Shown: positions 21,005 to 32,886, numbered from the stretch's first letter. The stretch is 64,000 bases of DNA from Neopestalotiopsis rosae (GCA_023078685.1 JALGAS010000009.1:2480001-2544000); one strand, 5' to 3'. The notes: a model not told the origin generated them from the letters alone. Translations and numbers: made by a program.

Positions 21005-23340
21005 ATTTCAACAAGGAACGGGATCTGGCATGTGATGGGCTAGCCTCAACAAAGTTACATATTGCAGGGATGCTCGAAGAATTGACTCGTTTTAATTGTT
21101 TTTTGATTCAAAATAGGACGCGGTGTCAATCCAGGATCATCGGACCGTTTATCTTTTTGGAACACGATTTAAGCAATGTAGCACATCATTCCCAAATATT
21201 TTGTTATATAACTAGTCGTCTCTGCGGGTCGGCATACAACACGAGACTGAAGGATAGATGTCGAGTGGAAATGTCCAGCAAAGTCATGCTCAGAGTCTGG
21301 TGTGATAGTCTGCAATGTGCTGTCATTTGAAACTAAAGACATCCTCCTGATCCTTTCATGATCAACTCTTCGATAGCGCTCCCAAGGAAATACGAAGACT
21401 AGACCTGAAAACTATATGAATGTGAGTTTGGTTGAAGTCGCGAGGTAAGGCTTACATTACGAGATGAGCCATATCATTGCGGAGATCTTGTCCAATGGCT
21501 CTTATCCCTTCGACTGCGGAAAGGAGATTGACTATAGAGTTTGCGGGATTTCCTCTTTTGAAAGCGAACAAAAATTCAAGCTTGAATGGCTTCTTACAGG
21601 GCGATTTGTGTTGTGCAAAGCTGCTACTCACGAGCCAGTCATGGGATCTTGCACTGGTGGGTCTTATCCGGGGTCCCGATTGGCCAGTGGAAGGACAACA
21701 CGCATCCGCCGGACCCTCCTGACGAATTCTGGAAGCTACGCCGGATCAGGATGTCAGTCAGACTGATATCCGAATTGGGCGCGTTTGGGGTCGCCCAGGG
21801 TAACCCCGGCTTGTATGGCGACCAATCGGATCCGGACAAACCGTACAACGTTGCTCACTCTGAGCTTGCAGTCAACCCGGGGGAGTAGAAATGTCCTTGT
21901 CTAATGCTAATGCAGTGCTACATCAACCTGTAAGGTCATTTTGCAACTTGTATTTGTTGGTGAGTAAACCGAAAGGGAGAGATCCTGGTCCAAATCACTA
22001 CCAAGAGCCCGTCGTTTAATACAGTTCTTAAACGCATCTTACATCCCTGCTTCGCTATGGGGGTGCGATAAGGCTGAGACAACCTGGCACAACCTCCGAA
22101 ATACTGTATGGACCACATACCTTCACATTAGAAGCCATTGGAGGAATGCAAAAGCAGATTACCGATAGCCTTGGCAGTAGTGGTTCTACTGCCAGTGGAA
22201 GCGTTGGTTCAGAGCGCGAAATTGGTAATATATAATCGTGTTCCATGGAGGCGGTAAAGATAAATACGGTCCCGGATCCTGACGAGCTACTGAAAAAGCA
22301 ATGTCGAGCTGAAGAGGAGTCAACTAAGGTGCAACCTGGTTACGCGCCCATTCGAAACAAGTGGGAAAGGCGGAGATTACAAAGGCAGCGGTATTGCTGC
22401 AATGAAACGTCCAGCGTAGCCACGCAATATTCCCACTCAATTTTGTTTCTCATGAAAGGCCAGCCTATCTAATAAAAAGAAAAAGAAATTGTCGATTACC
22501 AGGTGATGCAGACATCGGAAGCGACGCGACAGTTGGAGTGGACTGGAAGTGCAGGTTTACAGTGGGAATCGACTCCAATCGAGTAAATGAGTGGATGACC
22601 TATGTGACCCTGACTTCCGAGCGACAACCCTTCACTCTTGGGAATGCAGTTGTAAAGTCTTTCGAGCAGTCGCTGGGAAATTGAAAACTTCACCCCCAGA
22701 TGTGGTTACACAATGTCGCCACCCAACCAAATACCTGTCCATTTCATTATCAGGGTTTAGAAAGCTTGCGCAGCGAGCTCGCTCCTGACACATTATATAC
22801 GAGAGTTTCGCGGCAAAGCCTCAGCAGCGGAAGGGAAAAAAGAAACGTAGCTATTTCGCGTCTAATCAGGCCCTCTCCAGTGAGTAGAGGTGGTTTGGTT
22901 GCTTTCGTGATGGGCAAGGTCAAGGTTCCGAAAAGTCACCCAACAGCCTGCTGCTGGATTGTGTTGGGCGGACCCACATGAAGATCTCCTTCTGCTTCGG
23001 CTGCATTTTCGTCTGCTTCCGCTCGACACGTGATTCGCTCACATATCTGATATCTTCGTCTCCTACTGCGCAGTAACCATGCAGTCGCCTTTTGAACTTC
23101 TGTCTCAGCTTCAAAGGACAGATTTTCAATTCTCAAGCAAATGTTGCACAAAAGTCCTCGTGCGTTGCGTAAAAGATCTATGGAACAGCCGCAGTCTGCA
23201 CCATTTGGTGAGTCCCTCAAGGTTGCCCAATCACTGACAGAACTTTGTGACGTGAGTTTCTCGCCTGCAACGCAAAGTCACTTCTAGTGTCTGACAATAT
23301 GCAGCATTCGCTTGTGCGAGGAAAGCGAGATACTAGTTAA
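21005..23340. other. Gene-poor stretch holding palindrome site 2
   Basis: Apart from the palindrome at 21749 and its flanks I find no supportable gene. A plus-strand 75-codon frame at 22245 (DELLKKQCRAEEE) and a minus-strand 94-codon frame at 22936-23220 are protein-like in parts but have no recognised family or clear splice partners. Confidence 0.4.
21749..21771. repeat. Palindrome site 2
   Basis: GGATGTCAGTC, one base, then GACTGATATCC: one mismatch in the second arm. Left flank GAAGCTACGCC, right flank GAATTGGGCGCG, then a segment with CCCGGCTTGTATGGCGA. This right flank type is shared with sites 3 and 7. Confidence 0.85.
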
Positions 23341-23344
23341 TTAG

Positions 23345-23870
23345 CCTGTCTAGTGCGTTTGGCAATGGTTCAGAACAGTAACCAACACAGAACAGTAACC
23401 CGAGACAGAAGATTATCCCATCGGCTACCGTGTCAATTTTTCTTATGCATTCTTTTTTTTTTTCTGTTTTTTTTTTCTTTAAAAAAAACGTAAGACAAAA
23501 ACAAAATAAAACCTTGCAAGGGACAGATGCATATTTTCCAATCAAAGGCGGTGCTCCATCGTAGCCGAATACGGCCATCAGAACCGCATCGACCAGATCA
23601 AGATTTTGTTGTTGTTGCCATGCTTACAATCCAGGCTCAAAGAGAGAGGCATTGTAGACTCTGCGAACGAAGGAGCATGATATCGATTAGACACTTGCAG
23701 GTGAACAGCTGTCATCACAATTACAAAACAGTATCCTGGCACAGAAGAGTATCCATCACAGAAGTATATCCCACCACAGAAGTATATCCCACCACAGAAG
23801 TATATCCCACCACAGAAGTATATCCCACCACAGAAGTATATCCCACCACAGAAGTATATCCCACCACAAC
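23345..23870 (-). repeat. Minisatellite-bearing repeat element, copy R3
   Basis: Inverted copy of the R1 core (about 23380-23740), including the T-rich tract near 23450-23490 and the GTCTAATCGATATCATG-like word in reverse. It is followed by a perfect array of six 18-bp units AGAAGTATATCCCACCAC (23760-23867). Frames through the array encode artificial Phe/Cys/Gly repeats and are not genes. Confidence 0.85.
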
Positions 23871-23924
23871 GATTAGATTTCATGGGCGTGGTGTCAGTTC
23901 CCTGTGAAGAAGAGCATGGTTCTA

Positions 23925-24070
23925 GCCTGAAGATCTGACCAGTTTTTGTCCGTTTGCGCTCGTACTATCCTACGGATGCTTGATGGCAAATAGTGGAATC
24001 ATCAGGATTTTGTTTTTTATGCGATCGTGGCTAGTTATATGTATTCTATTGGAAGGCCTGGCATTGGCAA
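23925..24070 (-). pseudogene. Fragment of the block also at 25866-26213
   Basis: About 145 bp similar to 26085-26213 (shared CGCTCGTACT, ATCCTACG, TATATGTATTCTATTGG-like words). Non-coding here as far as I can see. Confidence 0.5.
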
Positions 24071-24099
24071 GTGCTGAATGTGGCTGGTCGAATACTGTA

Positions 24100-24310
24100 G
24101 AAGATAGTATGCTCTTTTGTCCTGTTTGTCCAATACTACTCTTCTGTGCTGGGCTACAGTTCCGTGGTGGGATACTCTTTTGTGTTGAAATACGGATATA
24201 AGTAAGACTGGCTTCTTCTTGATGTCTCACTTCTCTTGTCTTTAAGCGCGGACGATCCATATCCGGCGCTGACATTCATGTATCCCAATCAGACCGACTT
24301 TGCACTGTAA
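24100..24310 (+). repeat. Minisatellite units followed by a MITE fragment
   Basis: 24110-24190 holds degenerate minisatellite units (TACTCTTCTGTGCTGGG). About 24195-24310 is a ~115-bp fragment of the left arm of the 334-bp MITE (GGCTTCTTCTTGATGTCTC, then CGGACGATCCATATCCGGCG), diverging after ATCAGACCGAC. There is no right arm, so it is a truncated, immobile copy. Confidence 0.7.
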
Positions 24311-24659
24311 TCTGGTGCAAATCCTGGCCATATAGTCTCCAAGACAGTGGCAGAACTTGATGACCATCAATGATTTCAGATTCTGGTAGGCACCTATAGT
24401 ATGCGGCAGAATGGTTTTGCATCCCCCTCGCGTGGCTTCAAAAATGATACTTCGACGCACGCGAGTAATGGGCACGTCAAGAGTGACTCAACAGGTCGAG
24501 GGTTATAATCCGAGCATATGAGTCTTTGGATACCGGTAATGCAATTGAGAATCATATATACAGTATATGAGATTTACGGTAACGATATGGTCAAAGCTGG
24601 GAACAGTAAATGTGAACATGTGATTGATCAATGCTGGAAATATCCTGAAGGATATTGTG

Positions 24660-24928
24660 TCGTGTTATGATACTCTTCTGTGACGGAACAAGTAATAACA
24701 CAAGTCACGTTGCTTCTGTGGTGAGATACACTTCCGCAGTGTGATACTCTTCTGTGTCTCTTCTGTGATGAATACTCTTCTGTGTCGTGGGTACTTTTCT
24801 GTAAAGGCAAACTGTTTTGTGATGGGATACTGTTTTGTGAATGGATACTGTTCTGTGTTAGGATATTGTTTCGTGTTATGATTCAACCACAGAACAGTAG
24901 CCCAACACAGAAGAGTATCGCAGAAGAG
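24660..24928 (-). repeat. Degenerate minisatellite block
   Basis: At least ten variants of the 17-18 bp unit on both strands (GATACTCTTCTGTG, GGATACTGTTCTGTG, CAACACAGAAGAGTATC). A MITE is inserted at its right end (24929). Confidence 0.75.
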
Positions 24929-25262
24929 TACAGGCACCATCAAAATTGGCTTCTTAATTTTTCTCTCTACTCCTGTCTTTGAGCACGGACGATCCATATC
25001 CGGCGCTGACCTTGATGTACCTGAGCCAGACCCACTCAGTACTGTCATCCATGAGTACTTCAGTCAGCCAAAACCGGCTCTGGTTGACAAGAAATTTTCT
25101 ACTGTCAGTTTGAGTGCCTTTGGCTCGCCGAAGTACTCATTGATGACAATACTAAATGGGTCTAGCTGAGCACGGACGATCCATATCTGGCGCTGACATT
25201 CATGTACATCAGAGACGAGAAGAGAGACAAAAGACAAGAAGCCAGTCTTGATTCTGTCTGTA
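24929..25262. mobile_element. 334-bp foldback MITE, copy A
   Basis: Begins TACAGGCACCATC and ends with GATTCTGTCTGTA. Long arms of ~140 bp are mutually inverted (CGGACGATCCATATCCGGCGC on the left; the reverse appears in the right arm), around a ~50-bp centre. TA at both ends fits the TA target-site duplication of Tc1/mariner-type elements. Same length as copies B and C. No transposase. Inserted in a minisatellite block. Confidence 0.88.
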
Positions 25263-25570
25263 CGTCAAGATTGTGCCACTCTGAAATGATCATTACGTTC
25301 TATTCAATCGTAGTATTTCCGAAGGATGTCCGCTCTAGACTGTTGGAGGTGGAGTAGTTGTTGTCGAGATACACTTCTGTGTTGGATACACTTCTGTGTT
25401 GGATACTCTTCTGTGTTGGATACTCTTCTGTGTTGGATACTCTTCTGTGTTGGATACTCTTCTGCCTTACAGACAACAAGCGTTCTGTTCCGGAATTGTG
25501 GTCTGTCGTGGAGCTCCGCTGACTTTCCTGCTTTGGTATGCCAAACTGTCGGGACATGACCATATCAACA
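25263..25570 (+). repeat. Minisatellite element with both arms, copy R4
   Basis: The clearest complete order: left arm 25263-25370 (GACTGTTGGAGGTGGAGTAG, then GTCGAGATACACTTCTGTG), four near-perfect 17-bp units TGTGTTGGATACTCTTC (25395-25462), right arm 25470-25562 (ACAGACAACAAGCGTTCTG, GTCGTGGAGCTCCGCTG, CTGTCGGGACATGACC). Copy R8 (36780-37320) has the same order. Confidence 0.85.
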
Positions 25571-25865
25571 AAAAAGATCCTTGACCAACATACATAGCTT
25601 CGGTTTACGGATCTTGTGTCTATAAGTTGAGGTCTTCAGTCACAAGCGGAATCCGCTTTTGAAGGAAAATGTGGATACAATATAAAAAGAGGGCCAGATT
25701 TTATTCAGTCACTCTTGTTCGTCCATCACTTGATTTTCTTGGTGAAAACGAGCAGGTAACTAATAAGAAATTGCGGACTAAAGATCCAAAAGGAGAGAAA
25801 TAGATCTGCTCCAGATGATACGTATCCCACGGGACAGCCCAGATTTCCACGAAGTTCAATATATT
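25571..25865. other. Intergenic, nothing recognised
   Basis: No open frame of note. A short unit TATAAAAAGAGGG near 25681 could be a TATA-like element, but no gene follows on that strand. Confidence 0.3.
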
Positions 25866-26110
25866 ATACTCCAGGTCAAATTGTGGACGTCGACTCGTCC
25901 CATACCGTGCGGCTTTGCTTAGCCTCCTTCAAGCTGTCCATATATTGATCTTGAAGTACCGTTTCAAGGAAGGAATGGAGCAAACTACGATCAAAGACCA
26001 TTATAGGATGTTCAAGATCCAGACCAAGCGCGATCCAAAAAGCTTTTTCTGTCTTTTGAAGCCTTGAAAAGCTGAAAGGATCTAATCAGTTTGTCCATTT
26101 ACGCTCGTAC
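25866..26110 (-). pseudogene. Conserved gene-end fragment (copy 1 of 2)
   Basis: The minus strand holds an open frame ending at a stop near 25877. It reads TEKAFWIALGLDLEHPIMVF, then DRSLLHSFLETVLQDQYMDS, then LKEAKQSRTVWDESTSTI. The same frame is open at 50648-50874 with about 90% identical residues and no stops, yet neither copy has a start codon or upstream exon I can identify. It is probably the last exon of a duplicated gene whose 5' part is lost. Family not recognised. Confidence 0.45.
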
Positions 26111-26246
26111 TGTACCATCCTACGAAAACTTGACGTCGAATAATGGAATAATAAGGATTTGTTTTCCGCAATCATGGTTATATATATTCTATTGGGAGGC
26201 TTAGCAATATTGTGATCAGACCTTGCTACATCTTTCTATACTCTCC

Positions 26247-29200
26247 ATGGCTCAATGCAAGCATTCTGATTGGCTACGTCTGATACGTCACGAATGTGGT
26301 TCCCAGCTTGAAGTCACGGACAGACTGGAGGAACTTGTATGCCAGCTTCAATGTCCAGATCAGACTTCTCCTGGTATAGCCCTATTCATTGGAGACGAAG
26401 ACAAGAATGATGCTCTGCTGGAATTCGGGATACAAAAGTGTCCTTCTGAAAGAAGACACCCAGGCTGGCGGGCTCAAGTCCATCATTCTGAATTTCTGGG
26501 ACCTGCTGGGAAGTCAGTGCCTCTCGTTATTTTCAATACTGGAGCGTCCACAAAATTGCAACCGGGCAGGTTGAACAATACACCAAGATGCCATGAGACG
26601 CGAAACTAAGAGATGACACCAACCATCGGCGAGAAAAGGCCGGTAGATGTAATCGATCACGTATATTGCCGCTTGCTGTTCCCATTCGTCGATGTCGTAT
26701 GTATTTTTGTGGACGATATTGGAGGCTTGAATCACTTGGCTTCTCGGCTCCGGGCATGGCTCAGGTATGGTCGAGCAACAACTGCTCAAAGCGGATTGAG
26801 GCTGTTCCTAATCTTTGACGAGCTTAAAGACGGTATGGAAGTATCGATCCGTGAGATCTTGACAACAGACGCCAAAGGAATGATACCGCCAGTGTTTCAG
26901 GACTATCATGTCTTTCATCTTGCACATCCACCTCAGCAGACAAGGAGATCATCCCAAGAGACGCCACAGAGAAGACTTCACAACGAACTGACAAGGTGTC
27001 TCGTTTCGGCGCAGCGCAATCGTACCAGAAACGGAGAGCGTTTCTCAGCACAACACCTTTCCAAATTTCTTCAGTACGCTATGGATGAGCTTGTTAATGT
27101 GGATAGGAGCCCTCTAGATCTTGTACGCATGCCCAGAATGATGAATCCCGTTTCTCCCAATCTGAGTTCGTATCTCAATGCTTTTCTCCAAGAGGTAAAA
27201 TCGTCCGAAGATGTGGAGATATTCGCAATTCCGATGATCATCTCCAGCTTCATTCTAGACCAGTACCCGCCTAACATGCATCGTAAGTCTCTCGTCAGAC
27301 GCATATTCGGGAGGAGTAATTAACACGAACAGCCTTCCGCCCTGAACAAGTCTTTCGTGTACTCTATCATGATGCCTGCCAACGTTTGCTCCAGAAAGGT
27401 CAACGAGGTCCGCAGAGAACGATCGGCTACGATATTCCCACAAACTTCACAGAGCTTGCTGAGGAGGAGATGATCAAGCAATATAAACAATACAGGAGAT
27501 CGATGTCGGCTGTTACACATCACCGAACCATGATGAACTACTTTCGGCATAAGTGGGCTCAGATACGCTCCGACGACGTATGTCTGTGTTGCTTGCGACG
27601 GCGACCGCAGTATTGCTTGCCCTGTAGTCATAGTCTGTGTGAGACTTGTGTTCAGGTGTTTGGCAAGAACGAGGACGATATGCCTTGGACATTCGTCGTG
27701 AGAACGTGTCCTCTCTGCGGTCAAGAAAATAGCGGGGCAATCATTGGTGTCAAGCCGCCGACGGCGAGCATCCGGGTCCTCAGTATTGATGGTGGAGGAA
27801 CGCGGGGCCGAGCGCCACTTGCATTTCTTCAGACGCTTCAGGACCGACTGCAGCTCCCAACGCCGGTGCAACACAATTTTGACTTCATATATGGCACCAG
27901 CTCTGGTGCAATCATAGCCGCCGTGTTATATGCGCTGGATTGGAGCATCGAGGAATGCACCGAGTACTTCGATATGTTCGCGCGTGTAGCTTTCCAGCCG
28001 CGGTGGTGGTGGTTGAAGGTGCCGTTCTTGTCTGCCGTCTTACAGATGGTGGCTTCCCTGCTGGCCGACAGCCGATACTCGAGCAAGAACCTAGAAACAA
28101 TCTTGCAAGATGTCTTGGGGACACGCAGTCTCATGGATTGTACCAGCGGGGCAGCTCAAGGCACCAAACTTGGAATCACAGTGACTACCATCCGCGACGC
28201 ACGTGCCTGTGTCTTCACAAGCTATAATGGTGCTGGAGAGCAACGGCATGATACAGGTATTCCCCAGTTTCTTTTCATTTCTTCTCCTCTGTTTCACTTT
28301 CTTCCTATCGCTTCTCTTCTTCGTCCTATATCTCTCTATGAAGCGCCATGTTAACATATCATTCAAGACTACCAGGTGCTGTACCCGAAGAACGGCCTAA
28401 GCCGAGTCCCGCTGTGGGAAATGTAGGATGATATTGCAATCACAATCACAAAAAGTAAAAGTAAAAGGCTGATATCCTTGTAGCGTGCGGTGTAGCACAG
28501 CTGCTCCTTAGTACGTGAAAGGAACCGCTGTTGTTTTGATATTACATTCACACTGAGTCTTCAGTCAAGCTGACGTTTGGTAGCTATTTCAAGGTGAAAC
28601 ACATTCCAGGCGTAGGAACATTTCAGGACGGTGGTCTGATGTCCAATAATCCTGCATCCATCGCTGTACGGGAAGTAGCAGCTCTGTTCCCCGATGCATC
28701 GGAACCCGGACTCGTCGTATCCTTGGGAATGGGCTCGTCGAGGCCATCGAACCCTCCTGCGGCCACAAACGCGAGACATTTTCTTCGGGATTCATTTCCT
28801 GCCCGCGTCTATCGGGCCTTCTGGAGTAACGGGGATTCAAAGAGAGCGTGGCAACAGCTTGTTGACCATACTAAAGATGACCCCAGCAATGTCTTGTTTC
28901 GTTTCGATGTCGAGTACGATGGACGTGCTCCCGCCCTGGATAGTGTTGCGGAGATGGAAGATATCGGTCGTCTCGCGCGCGAAACTATCCAGGATTCCCC
29001 GATGCTGTCGAAACTGGTCCACCGCATTCGGGCTGGGCTTTTTGTATTCGAGCTGGACCCCTTGCATGGTGCTCGCTTCCGAAATGGTGAAATTGAATGC
29101 TCAGGCCGCATAATTTGTCGACTGAGAGCGTCAAATGAGGAGCTGCGGGCCTTTATCTATCAGCTCATAGATCGGTCAGCTTTCTTTCGAATCGGCAATA

Positions 29201-29490
29201 GAACGGTTAGCATTTCTAGCAAGAGCAACTCCGCCTCATCGGAGAATAATATGGCGCCTTTCACTATGAACGTGAAGTTCGCCGTGGCCAATAGAAGCGA
29301 ACCATTTGCAATCCGACTGTGCGAAGACGATGACCAGGGATGTCATATCAGTGGTTCTCCATTCACGCTTGAAAAATTGTTCAAACAACAACATCTTGGA
29401 GCATACTTTGGAAGTCCAAACCACAAGAAGAGGAGCAATACAAGCGAGCAAGAAAGCCGTGGAAAAAAACGTCGGCGTACGGAAGCTTGA
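26247..29490 (+). pseudogene. RING-finger patatin-like phospholipase, one in-frame stop
   Basis: Five exons: 26247-27282, 27333-28256, 28368-28422, 28484-28510 (a 27-bp micro-exon) and 28584-29490, total 2949 bp (983 codons). Codon 121 is TAA (26607-26609), in the same frame as protein-like sequence on both sides. Residues ~429-470 form a C3HC4 RING (CLCC, CSHSLCETC, CPLC). The patatin domain follows: oxyanion loop SIDGGGTRG near 498, nucleophile motif GTSSG near 533, RCSTAAPYYF supplied across the micro-exon, and the catalytic DGG near 696. The N-terminal part (PFVDVVCIFVDDIGG) is unrecognised. Patatins hydrolyse acyl esters of phospholipids; the Ser-Asp dyad is intact. RING-patatin architectures occur in filamentous fungi, some in death or incompatibility contexts. 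The TAA is either a null mutation or lies in an unrecognised intron. A frame ambiguity near 26420-26520 also needs RNA data. Confidence 0.8.
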
Positions 29491-30156
29491 GGAGTTCCCG
29501 AATCTGGTTGTTTGATATGCTGTCCCGCGTATACTGTTTGCTTTGCTTGGAATTTGCCTGTTCTCATCACCTTTTTTCTCCTTTTTTTTTTTTTTTTTTT
29601 TAACGTTTTCACTCCTTCCCAACAGCCATTCCTCTTTCAATTTGGTCAGTTGCCCAGTTTGCAGATCGTTTGATTTGTTCATCCTTCCCTGTTCTCTATT
29701 CTTCATACGTAGCTAGAGTTTACTCGCCAAGGACCCAATAGCATTAATTTGACAAACACCCCATGTAGCTAGTTTTGCGGTCCTGTTTCTAGTAAATGAA
29801 TCCATTCACCCTTTTTGTACCTTGGAAGGGAACCATGCATACTTTCTCAAGGGAGTGGACCATGCGCATCGCCATACCTATCTGGTGTGGCAAATTACTA
29901 GTCCCGGCCCAAACGAAAACGATGCAACATCGTAGCAGAATACCCGCCGCGGTGGCCGAATCATGGATCGTGATGCAGACTATGTAACCATATTAGTTTC
30001 CTGTTTATGAATATTAGGACCTCCAGGCCTTTAAGGCATTGTAGCACATTTATTACAGGATCTAGGCTTTGAGGCTGTGCTTAATTGATTTTATAGACGC
30101 CAGGATACTCTTCTGTCTTGTTTATAACTATTCGTCAATTGACAATGCGCACCCGC
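29491..30156. other. Intergenic; poly-T tract and element fragment
   Basis: A T run of ~22 bp near 29580-29600 follows the patatin gene. Around 30060-30120 there is a fragment of the minisatellite element leader (CTTTGAGGCTGTGCT, then GGATACTCTTCTGTC), as at 4957. No gene is supported. Confidence 0.5.
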
Positions 30157-31535
30157 TCATAACTGGTGGTGCTTGTATACCTCGGCCTCGTTTACAATCC
30201 ATTGCTCCAGGACATTACCATCGGCAAACGGCACGGTCTGGCTGGCAATCATGCCCGCTACGCCCTTTTCGCGGTCACACCACCAAAAGAGGTTGGCAAT
30301 GCCCGCCCACCAGGCCGTGTTCTTGCCCCGCCCCGTCATGCCGGGCTCGATTGTAAGCATGAAGCTGATACCGTAGCCTTGAGGCGGATTGCCTAAGAAA
30401 ATCTGTGTCAGTCGAAGTCGCACCAGATGGTCCTACAATAAAAGATTCTTTCATTTACCTGCTTGAGGATAGAGCTCAGGAATCGGATTCGTCTGCTCGG
30501 CTTTTGCAGCGGGTATGCCCCTGCGAGCAAAATCGGGCATGTCGGGAATCTGGTTCTTCCACATGTCCTCGACCGACTCCTCCTTGAGAATTCGGGCGCC
30601 ATTGGGATGCGTGCCGTCGTTGAGCAACGCCACCAGGACCTGCACGTAGTCGCGGGGCCGCCCAAAAGCGCCGGCGCCGCCGCTGTGGAAGAGTCGCGCT
30701 TTATCCGCGTCCGTCTCGGCCAGGAGCGGCTCGCGGTACGTGTGATCTCTCTCCTCGGATTTGACGGGGTCCGTCGCGCCCGGCCATTTCTGGTGCATGT
30801 ACGCCAGGTCCTGCTTCATCTCGTCCGTGGGGAACATGTTGACGCCCGTGAGGCCCAGAGGCTGCATAATGCGTGTCTGGATCCAGTCGTTAAGCCGAAC
30901 GCCTGTGGCGCGCTCGAGCACGAGCCCCGCCCAGTCAATGCCGATGCCGTACTCCCAGGCCGTGCCGGGCTCGTGGACCAGCGGCATACGCAGGATATCG
31001 CGTTCGTTGGCGTGAAAAACGTCATACCCGACTGGACGGCCATGGTCGCGAAGTTTGGTGTTGAAGCTGGGGTTTGATTGCGTCAATGAATTGGTCTTCT
31101 CAAAGAACAGAAATAGGTGGCTTTTTACAATTCATAAGCAAAACCGCTGGTATGACTCAAAAGCATACGCAGTGTGATACTCATATTCTTGGGATACAGC
31201 TTCCCATCGTCGCCAATGACCTGAACCTTTTGCAATTCGGGGCAGTGGCTATAGACAAACTCGGCATCGTCAAGCTTGAGTGTGCCCTCCTCGACGGCCT
31301 GCATGCAGGCGATGGCGGCGAGCAGCTTGGTGCAGCTCGCCAGCCAAAACACCGTGTCCATGTCCATGGGCGCATCGTCGTGCGTGATGCCCTTTTTGCC
31401 GGAGGGGACCGCGGCGATCTCTTGGCAGTCTTTTCCCACGGCCACGAAGACGAGGCCTGCGATGCCCGTGGTGGCGTCGCCGGTGACGCCGTCCAGGTTC
31501 TTTTGAATGGCTTCTTGAGCTTGTTGGTTGGTCAT
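30157..31535 (-). CDS. Class C beta-lactamase-like serine hydrolase (transesterase/esterase type)
   Basis: Predicted 416 aa from three exons (31129-31535, 30459-31066, 30157-30392), total 1251 bp; introns GTAAAA-CCAG and GTAAAT-TTAG. Catalytic signatures are present: S-x-x-K as SCTK (Ser67-Lys70) in FWLASCTKLLAAIA, the second-motif tyrosine in TAWEYGIGIDWAG (Tyr175), and WWAG in the place of the third motif near the C-terminus. RMLLSHTSGF is also typical. There is no signal peptide, so it is probably cytosolic. Fungal relatives include acyltransferases such as LovD in polyketide pathways and various esterases; no biosynthetic genes adjoin it, so the substrate is unknown. Exon sequence is rich in G and C, unlike the repeats around it, and no frame damage is seen. 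Confidence 0.88.
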
Positions 31536-31689
31536 GGTGATGAGCTTAATTCTTGAGCGATTATTAGAAAATAAATGTGTCTGGTTTCTCGCAGCTCTCT
31601 TCTTCTGCTATAAGTATCGGCTTGGTTTGGTACACACCAGGCGGGAATGACAGGGGGCTACACAGAATATATATTACTCTAGAAGAAAA

Positions 31690-32010
31690 TTCCTGTTGTG
31701 TGTAGGACAGGAGGGTATTCCAACACAGAAGAGCATCCCAACACAGAATAGTACAGAAAGACGGAAGAGTAACCCGTCGGTTACTGTATCGTGTCGACTT
31801 CTCACATCCATCTCACTACTCCCCCTCCTCCCCTTTTTCTTCTTCTTTCTTTTCAATTCTTAGCTTTAGATACATACAAAAGTGGTGCAGCACATTTACT
31901 CCAGGCTCGAAGTTCTGAAGCTGTGCTCTTCTGTACTTGGACACAATTTTGGGGTACTGCGATACTGTTCTGTGTTGGGATACGCTTCCGTGTTGGTACT
32001 GGCCCATTCC
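31690..32010. repeat. Degenerate minisatellite units
   Basis: Units in one orientation at 31710-31780 (CCAACACAGAAGAGCATCC) and in the other at 31930-32005 (GATACTGTTCTGTGTTGGGA), separated by a pyrimidine-rich stretch (about 31800-31860). Confidence 0.65.
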
Positions 32011-32253
32011 ATTGTCGTGATGAATCGCATCAATGAATCGTGTGGAGTCTATTTTGGATCATGAACATGATTGTGAGCTACGCCTAGCTCCAAATCCAAC
32101 TCCACGCGATACTCTACCGGGCCTCATCTTCCACGCGTTGTGGAGCTTGTGCAGCCTCTACACACATATATTTCACATTCCCCGTCTTGCTCAGCACCCT
32201 TTCACTTTCGACAACTATCAATTCCTCATCAAACCTCTCTGAAGACACGCACG

Positions 32254-32886
32254 ATGGCCTTTCGAGGTAGACTAAGGACGCGACGTAAACGTTCTCTATG
32301 CCCTTCGCCAGACACACTGAGTTCTTATAGTGAGTAACAATGAATAGTAGTTACCTGAGTATTATACTGATAACTATTGCCAGCATCGGACGAACCGGAC
32401 GGAACTTCGGATGCAGGCGTCGCAAAGCCTGAGACAGCGGGTTCAGATGGTTCAGCGGTGTTACAGGAGCTGAATATCCTGAATATGTGGCGTAGGAAGG
32501 CATTGGCTGACGATAACGACAACGGCAACAATAATAAACAAAGCGATATGACATCTCCCGGGCATATCAGACAGAGCCTCTCTTCCTTTCGAAATGGCAG
32601 CAATGACGAGCCATCCCAGAACGTAGTCCAGATCATTGCAGCGCTCAACCAGATTCAGGAGGGAATAGAGAGCCTCAAGATTGCTGTTACAGAGACCGTC
32701 AAAATCGGCTTCTTGTTTTGTCTCTCTTCTCTTGACTTTGAGCACGGACGATCCATATCCGGCGCTGACATTCATGTAAATCAGGCAGACCCACTTGGTA
32801 TTGTCATCAATGAGTACTTCGGCAAGCCAAAGGCATTTAAGCTAACAGCAGAGAATTGCTTGTCGACCAGAGCCGATTTTGGCTGA
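32254..32886 (+). CDS. Small protein whose C-terminus is encoded by a MITE
   Basis: Predicted 192 aa from two exons (32254-32329 and 32384-32886; intron GTGAGT-GCCAG). It starts MAFRGRLRTRRKRSL. The basic N-terminus is followed by a Ser/Asp/Asn-rich region (DEPDGTSDAG, DDNDNGNNN) and a short helix (NVVQIIAALNQIQEGIESLK). From codon ~146 the frame runs into MITE copy B (32688-33021) and uses ~65 MITE codons up to a stop in the element's centre. The ancestral C-terminus is therefore lost or displaced. The upstream ~200 bp share a block with 9893-10045. Ancestral function unknown. Confidence 0.55.

Noticed and set aside
23578..23883. Open frame encoding a Phe/Cys/Gly repeat peptide
   Set aside because: It is the translation of the 18-bp minisatellite array on the minus strand; sister arrays have other unit lengths and frames.
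30463..31077. 204-codon plus-strand frame opposite the serine hydrolase
   Set aside because: It is antisense to a gene with clear catalytic motifs and is a by-product of G+C-rich codons.
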